Assembly (NCBI GenBank): GCA_947630775.1
Contig: CANRIY010000051.1
Span: 1-10,748 of the forward strand
Origin: an uncultured Clostridia bacterium
GTDB lineage: Bacteria > Bacillota > Clostridia > Christensenellales > Borkfalkiaceae
Direction of reading: 5' to 3'
Length of the DNA: 10,748 bases
Shown here: positions 5,940 to 10,748 of the stretch, one piece after another
Layout: every line of letters begins with the position of its first letter
Position numbering within the stretch: position 1 is the stretch's first letter
The notes under the pieces: generated by a model
What the model saw: only the letters and a program-made list of their open reading frames with translations
What the model was told of the DNA's origin: nothing
Databases searched by the model: none
Program-made: the position numbers and the translations under genes

Positions 5940-5968
5940 ATTATAGCAAGGTTTTTTGAAAAAGTCAA
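5940..5968 (-). promoter_or_regulatory. Promoter of the radical SAM gene, TTGACT-N17-TATAAT with extended -10
   Basis: Minus strand: TTGACT at 5968-5963, 17-bp spacer, TGC then TATAAT at 5945-5940. CCCCCT (5939-5934) separates the -10 box from the ATG at 5933, so +1 is predicted on the start codon. This is the best of the three leaderless-type promoters in the window. Confidence 0.8.
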
Positions 5969-6016
5969 TGAGAAGCCGCGCCGCAGGGCTTTTTTCATGC
6001 TTTTTGGCAAAAAATC

Positions 6017-6045
6017 TTGCAAATTTTCCGTCCCTGTGGTATACG
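6017..6045 (+). promoter_or_regulatory. Possible promoter of a small RNA, TTGCAA-N17-TATACG with extended -10
   Basis: TTGCAA at 6017-6022, 17-bp spacer, TATACG at 6040-6045 preceded by TGG (TGn). The predicted start, about 6052, falls at the beginning of the left arm of a 15-bp inverted repeat, and a terminator lies about 110-140 bases downstream. This promoter diverges from that of the radical SAM gene. Confidence 0.45.
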
Positions 6046-6049
6046 GATT

Positions 6050-6139
6050 TTGCCACACAATTTCATATTTTTCTCATGCACGGCTACACTGGCATTTATG
6101 TATCCTTTTATCCATGTACAAGGAGAAATTGTGTGGCAA
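6050..6139. repeat. 15-bp perfect inverted repeat with 60-bp spacer
   Basis: TTGCCACACAATTTC at 6050-6064 is exactly complementary to GAAATTGTGTGGCAA at 6125-6139. The match stops cleanly on both sides. I see no flanking target duplication, which argues against a recent mobile element. Its position right after a candidate promoter and before a terminator suggests a closing stem in a transcript. A DNA operator pair is an alternative. Confidence 0.75.
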
Positions 6140-6191
6140 CAATGACGGGATACTCAATGCGGGCGTTCCATCATTGGAATGCCCTTATTTT
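6052..6191 (+). ncRNA. Candidate structured small RNA, about 140 nt, unknown class
   Basis: The interval is bounded by a TTGCAA-N17-TATACG promoter (6017-6045) and an intrinsic terminator (6161-6191). The 5' end would pair over 13 bp with 6125-6137, closing a 60-base domain. Inside it TCCTT/AAGGA can form a short hairpin that masks an AAGGAG, and GGCTACA/TGTATCC can pair with one mismatch. About 20 unpaired bases then precede the terminator hairpin. No open frame in the interval looks like a protein, and no gene follows closely enough for it to be a leader. I could not match it to 6S, SRP, tmRNA or a riboswitch by eye. Confidence 0.4.
6161..6191 (+). terminator. Rho-independent terminator
   Basis: GGGCGTTCCA (6161-6170) pairs with TGGAATGCCC (6175-6184) through ten base pairs including one G-U, with a TCAT tetraloop, followed by TTATTTT (6185-6191). 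The T-run is on the plus-strand side only. It would end the candidate RNA starting near 6052, since no plus-strand protein gene lies just upstream. Confidence 0.75.
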
Positions 6192-6228
6192 GCCGTCTTT
6201 CTCGGCGCCCCCCATTCGTCACGGCGAG

Positions 6229-6380
6229 GGCAGCCGTGCCACCTTCCCCCCCGAAGGGGGAAGGCTTTATCTTGTCATGTCGAGCGTAGTCGAGACATCT
6301 CTACCGCATTTGAATGCCGAGATTTCTCGACGGCGGCGCCCGCGGCGATTCGCCGCGGGCGCCTTGCTCGAAATGACAGG
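6229..6380 (+). repeat. Composite dispersed repeat, copy A (about 150 bp)
   Basis: Begins GGCAGCCGTGCCACCTTCC. It contains a 9-bp hairpin (CCTTCCCCC at 6242-6250 with GGGGGAAGG at 6256-6264), then a 106-bp unit from TGTCATGTCGAGC (6273-6285) to GCTCGAAATGACA (6366-6378), whose ends are inverted repeats with one mismatch. Near its right end sits a perfect 13-bp hairpin, GGCGCCCGCGGCG (6335-6347) with its complement (6351-6363) around the loop ATT. Copy B at 6533 repeats the same order. It is non-coding; open frames through it are accidental. Confidence 0.8.
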
Positions 6381-6418
6381 GGGTGGGGAAGGGCGGGATG
6401 ACGCGATTGTCCCCTCGC

Positions 6419-6530
6419 TGCCCCTTTTAGGGGAAGTGGCCCGCAGGGCCGAAGGGGTTTTGGGGAACCCCTCAGTCGCGCAAGGGCAGCGCGACAGCTC
6501 CCCTGAGAGGGGAGCCGAGAGGGCGGGGCA
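6419..6530 (+). repeat. GC-rich palindromic block between the two composite repeats
   Basis: A run of short hairpins: CCCCTTTTAGGGG (6421-6433), GGCCCGCAGGGCC (6438-6450), GGGGTT/AACCCC (about 6455-6472), GTCGCGC (6475-6481) with GCGCGAC (6489-6495), and CTCCCCTGAGAGGGGAG (about 6499-6515). Part of it recurs inverted at 3049-3076. It looks like a dispersed intergenic repeat and I see no gene in it. Confidence 0.55.
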
Positions 6531-6532
6531 AC

Positions 6533-6682
6533 GGCAGCCGTGCCACCTTCCCCCCGAAGGGGGAAGGCTTTATCTTGTCATGTCGAGCTTGTCGAGACAT
6601 CTCTACCGCTTTTCTTGTCCGAGATTTCTCGACGGCGGCGCCCGCGGCTACTTTCCGCGGTCGCCTTGCTCGAAATGACAGG
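6533..6682 (+). repeat. Composite dispersed repeat, copy B (about 150 bp)
   Basis: Second copy in the same orientation, offset about 303 bp from copy A. It shares GGCAGCCGTGCCACCTTCC, the TGTCATGTCGAGC end (6576), the GTCGAGACATCTCTACCGC segment, and the closing GCTCGAAATGACA (to 6680). It differs in the spacer after the first end (TT instead of GTA), in the middle, and in the terminal hairpin, which here has 11 bp with one mismatch and a 7-base loop (6637-6665). Confidence 0.8.
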
Positions 6683-6744
6683 GGGGGAGGGCAGAATGAC
6701 GCGGGGGAGGGGCGCCAAGAGGGGAGCCGAGGGAAGCACAGACA

Positions 6745-6874
6745 AGGTTTTTATGGTATATTGAAAAAATATGCTTGGTTTTGCTCGAAATGTGTTCATT
6801 TATGATTTTTTCATGTGAAAATTATAAAATTTGTGCATTTTCATAAGCAATCATGTAAAGTTTTTGGTTCGGGG
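6745..6874. other. AT-rich gene-free spacer between repeat island and transporter promoter
   Basis: Base composition changes abruptly from the GC-rich repeats to about 70% A+T. The only structure I see is a short inverted repeat, TTTTCATGTGAAAA at 6808-6821 (six-base arms around TG). It could hold upstream promoter elements or regulator sites for the transporter operon. No ORF, RNA gene or terminator is supported. Confidence 0.4.
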
Positions 6875-6903
6875 TTGACAAATTGCTCAAAATGTGATAA
6901 TAT
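6875..6903 (+). promoter_or_regulatory. Promoter of the sugar transporter operon, TTGACA-N17-TAATAT with extended -10
   Basis: A consensus TTGACA at 6875-6880, 17-bp spacer, TAATAT at 6898-6903 preceded by TGA (TGn). Transcription should start near 6910, giving an untranslated leader of about 165 bases before the ATG at 7075. That is much longer than at other starts in this window and contains two palindromes (6994-7031). Confidence 0.7.
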
Positions 6904-6993
6904 AACTCATAGAATTTGATAAAATTATACATTGTTCGTTGCGTTTGACATCGTTTGGGAACGCCTGACGCCTGATGGATCGGTGCGGGATCT

Positions 6994-7009
6994 TGCCCCC
7001 ATGGGGGCA
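6994..7009. promoter_or_regulatory. 16-bp perfect palindrome in the transporter leader
   Basis: TGCCCCCATGGGGGCA is its own reverse complement. In RNA it can form a six-pair stem with a CATG loop, but no T-run follows, so it is not a terminator. It abuts the next palindrome (7010-7031). A regulator site or a leader RNA hairpin are both possible. Confidence 0.4.
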
Positions 7010-7031
7010 GTTTGTCATACATATGACAAAC
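7010..7031. promoter_or_regulatory. 22-bp palindrome, candidate operator upstream of the transporter operon
   Basis: GTTTGTCATA (7010-7019) and TATGACAAAC (7022-7031) are perfect ten-base arms around CA. The size and symmetry suit a dimeric helix-turn-helix regulator. Placed about 100 bases downstream of the predicted transcription start, it could act as a roadblock operator or as an RNA hairpin ahead of the GGAGG at 7064. The regulator family is unknown and no regulator gene lies in the window. Confidence 0.45.
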
Positions 7032-7074
7032 CGAAAATCTTAACATGGAAAAATAAAAAAGCTGGAGGAACAGA

Positions 7075-8505
7075 ATGAAACTTTTTAAGAAGGCCATCGC
7101 AGTTGCCATGGGATGTATGTTCGCTGTGTGCGGGTTTGCGGGCTGCGGACAGAGGGACGACGGACCGCCGCCGCTCGATTTGGACCCCGACGATATCATC
7201 GTCGATCTGGACCCGAACACCGAGGGAACAATTTCGCTCGGCTACAAGAACGAGAACAATGAGGACAAGATCGCGCAAAAGCTCGCGGAATCGTTCAACC
7301 GCAAATTCCCGAACGTCACCGTCCAGCTCACGGCATTTACGGGGGAGACCTCGACCGCGATCGACAGGCTTTACCGTGCGGGCGAGATGCCTGACGTGTT
7401 TTTGACCAACTCGTTCGACATGCTTGCGATCGATGCGAAATACGAAAATCTGCTCCTCGACCTGAATCTCTTCATCGAAAAGGAAGAAGCGGCGGGCTTA
7501 TTTAACCGCAACGACTACTATTCGACATGGTGGAAGCTCGGGCAGAGGAATTTCGACGGCCCGCAGTTTATGGTGCCGCGTGCGGCGGACAGAGTCGTCG
7601 TGCACTATAATAAGCAGAAAATCAAGGAAGCCGAAGCGGCGATCGGGGAAGACATCCTCGTACACATCAAAAACGGCTGGACGTGGGATGATTTCAACAA
7701 AGTATGCGCGCTTCTGAAAAAAGCCAACCCTTCGGCCTACATTGCCGACAGCAACATGGACTGGGAAGCAGTTTACAATCCCATCCTCACCTATTTCGGG
7801 GCAAAATATTTCGACGACGCGGGCGAGCTCGCGATCGATTCTCCCGAGACCAAAAGGGCGCTCGACTTCATCAAGGGGTGGGTCGATAACGGATACGTCG
7901 CCCCGCCCAACGGCGGCCAAGCGGCAGACTTCGACTACGGCAGAGGATACATGCACTTCCAGTCCCGTGCGGTCTCCACGACGCTCGACATGCTCAAGAC
8001 CCGCGTCTGGTCGACCCTTCCCGCAGATACCGACTGGTCGGAATACTATGACGTCGTCACGATGCCCGTGTTTGCGGATAAGCCCCTCATCGGCGTCGGT
8101 GCGGCGGGCTACTGCGCGAGCGCGACGGCGAAAGATCTGAACCTCGTCTGGCAGTTCATGAAGCACATTGCGTCCAAAGAGGGGCAGAACGCGATCGCGG
8201 AGATCTCGAACCTTGTACCCATCCGAAAGGATATGGCGGATTACACCGATCCCTCCAACAGATGGGGGGTGGGGTATGAGAAGTTCAACCTCTCGGCATT
8301 CACCTATAATTCGGGCAGTACGGACGAAGAGGAAAACTGGAACTGCTACACCGATTATTTCCTGAAAAAACCCGCGAAGTACGCAGTGAGCCTGAACGAC
8401 CTCTTCGGGGGCTATCTCATCGAGGCATACGCAAACGGCGACAGATCGTACGAATTGGTGATGAGTACGCTCGCGACCCGCGTGCAACAGACATTGAGAC
8501 GTTGA
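7075..8505 (+). CDS. ABC transporter solute-binding lipoprotein, family 1 (CUT1 carbohydrate uptake)
   Basis: Extracellular binding protein that captures a sugar or oligosaccharide and delivers it to the two permeases encoded just downstream. It has 476 residues. It begins with a lipoprotein signal: MKLFKK, a hydrophobic stretch, then GFAGC at 20-24, with C24 the likely lipid-modified cysteine. An acidic, proline-rich tether (about 28-54, DLDPDDIIVDLDPN) leads to the binding domain with family landmarks ISLGYKNEN, AESFNRKFPNVTVQLTAF and MPDVFLTNSFDM. The start is clear: GGAGG (7064-7068) six bases before the ATG at 7075. The substrate cannot be read from the sequence. No ATPase gene lies nearby, as is common in Bacillota, where a shared MsmK-like ATPase serves several CUT1 systems. 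Confidence 0.92.
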   Translation: MKLFKKAIAVAMGCMFAVCGFAGCGQRDDGPPPLDLDPDDIIVDLDPNTEGTISLGYKNENNEDKIAQKLAESFNRKFPNVTVQLTAFTGETSTAIDRLYRAGEMPDVFLTNSFDMLAIDAKYENLLLDLNLFIEKEEAAGLFNRNDYYSTWWKLGQRNFDGPQFMVPRAADRVVVHYNKQKIKEAEAAIGEDILVHIKNGWTWDDFNKVCALLKKANPSAYIADSNMDWEAVYNPILTYFGAKYFDDAGELAIDSPETKRALDFIKGWVDNGYVAPPNGGQAADFDYGRGYMHFQSRAVSTTLDMLKTRVWSTLPADTDWSEYYDVVTMPVFADKPLIGVGAAGYCASATAKDLNLVWQFMKHIASKEGQNAIAEISNLVPIRKDMADYTDPSNRWGVGYEKFNLSAFTYNSGSTDEEENWNCYTDYFLKKPAKYAVSLNDLFGGYLIEAYANGDRSYELVMSTLATRVQQTLRR

Positions 8506-8515
8506 CGGAGGCAGC

Positions 8516-9490
8516 ATGAAAGCACGGAAAGAGGCGGACGAAGCCGTAATTCTAACCGATGTACCGGCGAGGCGCCGCGAAAATAAATTCTTTACGCCTC
8601 GCCGCCGCCGCATGCTGACAGGCTGGCTGACGGGCGTGCTCTTTGCGCTGCCCGTCATACTCGGCGTTCTCATTTTCACCTATTATCCCGCCATTCAGGC
8701 GTTCGTTTCGAGCTTTACGAAGGACGGCGAGTTCGCGGGGATCTACCATTACGAGACGATCTTTGTCTACGACCCCGATACGTGGCCCGTATTCGGGAAT
8801 ACTCTTCTCTACGCGCTCGTCTCCGTTCCCTTCTCGCTCGTCCTCGGATATTTCCTCGCGCTTGCCGCGAACTTCAAAGTCAAGGGCATTGCGCTCTACC
8901 GCATCTTATTCTATCTGCCCGTCGTCATCCCCGGGGTCGCGAGCGGCCTCCTTTTTGCGCACATGATGGCGAGCCTCAACTCCAACGGCGTCTTCAATAT
9001 GATCCTGCACTCGATGGGGCTCGGCGAGCTTCCCTTCTTCGAGGAAGCCTCTACGTCCATGCTCTCGCTGCTCTTCATGAGCGTATGGACGACGGGCGGC
9101 AGCATGATCATCTGGCTTTCGGCGTTCAAAAATATCCCCTCTACGCTGTATGAGGCGGCGAAGCTCGACGGGGCGAATGCATGGGATTGCCTCGTGCATA
9201 TCACGATCCCGATGAGCACGCCCCTCATTTTCTACAATCTTGTGACGGGCGTGATCGGCGCGTTGCAGTGCACGACGCCTCTCGTTATCGTGGGGGACCG
9301 CTTCGGAACGGCGGGCGGCGGCGCGGGAAACGCCATCTACTTCATTTCGGTGAAGATCCTCAACGAATTCGGGTATACCTTCTATGAATACGCCTCGGCG
9401 CTCGCCATCGTGCTGTTCGCGGTCGTGGGCATTTTCACGCTGATCTTGTTCAAGACGTCGAAATGGGTCTTCTACGGGGAGGAAAAGTAA
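8516..9490 (+). CDS. CUT1 sugar ABC transporter permease, MalF/LacF-like
   Basis: First of two membrane subunits of the importer, 324 residues. A basic, disordered N-terminal tail (1-34, ending FFTPRRRR) precedes about six membrane segments: roughly 36-56, 95-117, 128-150, 183-203, 233-258 and 293-315. The cytoplasmic EAA loop that docks the ATPase is clear at 213-232 (EAAKLDGANAWDCLVHITIP). GGAGG (8507-8511) lies four bases before the ATG, only ten bases after the binding-protein stop, so it is in the same operon. The C-terminal WVFYGEEK is typical for the subunit. Confidence 0.93.
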   Translation: MKARKEADEAVILTDVPARRRENKFFTPRRRRMLTGWLTGVLFALPVILGVLIFTYYPAIQAFVSSFTKDGEFAGIYHYETIFVYDPDTWPVFGNTLLYALVSVPFSLVLGYFLALAANFKVKGIALYRILFYLPVVIPGVASGLLFAHMMASLNSNGVFNMILHSMGLGELPFFEEASTSMLSLLFMSVWTTGGSMIIWLSAFKNIPSTLYEAAKLDGANAWDCLVHITIPMSTPLIFYNLVTGVIGALQCTTPLVIVGDRFGTAGGGAGNAIYFISVKILNEFGYTFYEYASALAIVLFAVVGIFTLILFKTSKWVFYGEEK

Positions 9491-10467
9491 TGAAAAATAC
9501 CTATCTTACCGAAAATACGGCCCCGACCGAAAATTCCGTCCTTACCGAAAGCGCGGCTCCTGCCGAACATGCCGTTCCGACCGAAAATGCGGCCCCGGGC
9601 GGACATGCGGCGCTTAGCAACGAACGCAACCGTTCCGCCCGCCGCCAGCAGTTGACGGTCAGGATCTTTCAGTACATTTTGCTCACCGTCCTTGCGGTCT
9701 TTCTCTGCCTCCCGTTTCTGTTCATGGTATTCCAGAGCGTCATGCCCGAACCGCAATTTCAGGCGGGGCAGATCCTCCCGACGTCCTTTACAGGGCTCGG
9801 CTATGTGAAGCTGTTCTCCGAACATAACTATCTCACTTACTTTTTGAATACGCTCGTCATCGTGGGATTCAATGTGATCGCGATGCCGCTCGCTTCTTCT
9901 TTCTGCGCCTATTCGTTTGCGCGGCTGAAGTGGCGGGGGAAGGAGCTCGTGTTCGCATGCGTGCTCTCCACGCTCATGATCCCCGGGGTCGTGACGCAGA
10001 TCCCCCTCTTTTTGATGTTCTCGAGCTGGGGCTGGACGAACACGCCGTGGCCGCTCACCATCCCCACGCTGTTCGGCGGCGGGGCGATCAATATCTTCCT
10101 GTTCCGCCAGTTCATGCGGGGCATTCCGATGGAGCTTGAGGAAGCGGCGAAGATCGACGGCGCGAACGCGTTCCGCAGATGGTTTTCGATCACGCTCCCG
10201 CTGTGCGTTCCCATTCTGCTGTTTGTGGCGGTGGGGGCGTTCGGCTCCAGCTGGGGAGATTATTTCCAGCCCATGTTCTATTTTACCGACCCCAAAAAGT
10301 TCACGCTCGCCTACACGGTGTATAAAATTGTGGTGCTCGACGGAGTAAAGGTGAACTCGGTGGCAATGGCGGCCGGGGTGTTTATGTCGGTTCTTCCCGC
10401 ACTGGTCTTTTTCCTGCTTCAGCGCAAGCTGATAGACGGAATTATGGTCGGCGCGGTAAAAGGATAA
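9490..10467 (+). CDS. CUT1 sugar ABC transporter permease, MalG/LacG-like, with repetitive N-terminal tail
   Basis: Second membrane subunit, 325 residues. The EAA loop is at 218-237 (EEAAKIDGANAFRRWFSITL), with about six membrane segments beginning near residue 58, including ILLTVLAVFLCLPFLFMVF. The C-terminus LIDGIMVGAVKG is typical of MalG-type subunits. The start ATG at 9490 overlaps the upstream stop by one base (TAATG) and has GGGGAGG seven bases upstream, so translation is coupled. The odd part is residues 6-41: six tandem hexapeptide units, LTENTA PTENSV LTESAA, then PAEHAV PTENAA PGGHAA, encoded by 18-bp repeats. They form a low-complexity cytoplasmic extension that ordinary MalG-type proteins lack. 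Confidence 0.93.
   Translation: MKNTYLTENTAPTENSVLTESAAPAEHAVPTENAAPGGHAALSNERNRSARRQQLTVRIFQYILLTVLAVFLCLPFLFMVFQSVMPEPQFQAGQILPTSFTGLGYVKLFSEHNYLTYFLNTLVIVGFNVIAMPLASSFCAYSFARLKWRGKELVFACVLSTLMIPGVVTQIPLFLMFSSWGWTNTPWPLTIPTLFGGGAINIFLFRQFMRGIPMELEEAAKIDGANAFRRWFSITLPLCVPILLFVAVGAFGSSWGDYFQPMFYFTDPKKFTLAYTVYKIVVLDGVKVNSVAMAAGVFMSVLPALVFFLLQRKLIDGIMVGAVKG
9505..9612 (+). repeat. Six-unit 18-bp tandem repeat inside the permease gene
   Basis: Units start at 9505, 9523, 9541, 9559, 9577 and 9595. Alternate units are the most alike, giving a 36-bp higher-order period, for example CTTACCGAAAATACGGCC and CTTACCGAAAGCGCGGCT. Every unit is a multiple of three, so gain or loss of units keeps the frame. 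Confidence 0.85.
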
Positions 10468-10496
10468 GAAAGGGAATTATGAAAGGAGGAAACATT

Positions 10497-10748
10497 ATGA
10501 AGCTAAGAACAAAAAGCGGACTTTGGGCAGTTGTGCTCTCTGTGGTGTTTGCGCTCACGCTCATCGCAGGCATATGGCTCGCCTTGCCCGCGAAAACGAC
10601 GCACGCGGACGCCGAAACCGGCCTCGTGCCCCTTTACGGCGAAGAGCTCGCTCAGAATCCGTCGTATCATGCGCATGATCAGGGCGGCGGATCTGCGGTA
10701 TTTTGGGATGCGACACCCACCCAAATGCGTATTCACTTTAAGTATGTG
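10497..10748 (+). CDS. Secreted protein of unknown function (partial, cut by window edge)
   Basis: I do not recognise the mature part. Eighty-four residues are visible. A Sec signal peptide is clear: basic MKLRTKSG, a hydrophobic core at about 9-30 (LWAVVLSVVFALTLIAGIWL) and a likely cleavage site near THADA (35-39). There is no lipobox cysteine. The mature start, ETGLVPLYGEELAQNPSYHA, gives no motif I can place. The ATG at 10497 follows AAAGGAGG by seven bases; an in-frame ATG at 10479 with weaker AGGGAA is an alternative. It begins 29 bases after the permease stop, so it is probably co-transcribed. An extracellular enzyme or binding protein feeding the importer is a natural guess, but this is inference only. 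Confidence 0.75.
   Translation, partial: MKLRTKSGLWAVVLSVVFALTLIAGIWLALPAKTTHADAETGLVPLYGEELAQNPSYHAHDQGGGSAVFWDATPTQMRIHFKYV

Noticed and set aside
5934..6056. Longer N-terminus for the radical SAM protein starting at 6056
   Set aside because: It would translate through a near-consensus promoter, and the family N-terminus begins with the CxxC motif right after the ATG at 5933.
6050..6139. A 90-bp MITE with 15-bp terminal inverted repeats
   Set aside because: No target duplication, no second copy in the window, and the placement between a promoter and a terminator fits an RNA stem better. Not fully excluded.
5130..6401. 423-codon open frame on the plus strand
   Set aside because: It lies antisense to the radical SAM gene, then crosses its promoter, the candidate RNA and the repeats. 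There is no recognisable domain, and its composition is that of a shadow frame in GC-rich DNA.
6229..6682. CRISPR array
   Set aside because: Only two copies, about 150 bp long and 303 bp apart, with internal palindromes. No short direct repeats with regular unique spacers and no cas genes.
6229..6764. Open frames across the repeats, some with peptides such as MSCRACRDISTA
   Set aside because: These are translations of dispersed GTCAT..GAGC repeats, which give similar spurious peptides in many genomes.
6945..6973. Second promoter for the transporter operon beginning at TTGACA 6945
   Set aside because: No acceptable -10 box lies 16-18 bases downstream (GACGCC at the expected place).
7498..8679. 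393-codon open frame on the minus strand
   Set aside because: Antisense to the well-supported solute-binding protein and permease genes. Arg/Val-rich, without motif or start signals.

Overview
The window reads as a chromosomal segment of a GC-rich member of the Clostridia (Bacillota), probably an uncultured gut lineage. This is inferred from the RlmH and TadA sequence types, the strong GGAGG ribosome binding sites, sigma-A-like promoters, a CUT1 sugar transporter without its own ATPase, and dense dispersed GTCAT..GAGC repeat islands between genes. I cannot name the genus.

Layout. Positions 1-239 (minus) hold the start of a class I fumarate hydratase alpha subunit. Divergent from it runs a plus-strand group of housekeeping-type genes: a CPBP membrane protease (319-1239), rlmH (1239-1673), an M14-family peptidase (1687-2496) and tadA (2498-2971). 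A 341-bp gene-free island of nested inverted repeats (2972-3312) separates it from an ABC-F ATPase on the minus strand (3313-4923). That gene appears to have lost about 80 codons of its second ATPase domain. A 40-codon plus-strand ORF (4954-5076) fills the gap to a minus-strand PflA-like radical SAM gene (5082-5933).

Positions 5934-7074 have no convincing protein gene. They contain a candidate terminator-ended small RNA (about 6052-6191) with a 15-bp long-range inverted repeat, then two copies of a roughly 150-bp composite repeat with other palindromic blocks (6229-6745), then an AT-rich promoter region. From 7075 to the right edge lies a carbohydrate-uptake operon: a lipoprotein solute-binding protein, two CUT1 permeases and the start of a secreted protein of unknown function. 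A strong promoter at 6875-6903 and adjacent palindromes at 6994-7031 make it look regulated.

The most interesting signals are these. (1) Three gene starts, the divergent pair at 239/319 and the radical SAM gene at 5933, each have a TATAAT box exactly six bases before the ATG. This predicts leaderless mRNAs, while other genes in the same window use ordinary Shine-Dalgarno sites. (2) The second nucleotide-binding domain of the ABC-F protein is internally deleted. (3) There is a candidate structured RNA at 6052-6191. (4) A six-unit, 18-bp tandem repeat forms the cytoplasmic tail of one permease. I saw no clear new defence system, CRISPR array, transposase or phage gene.
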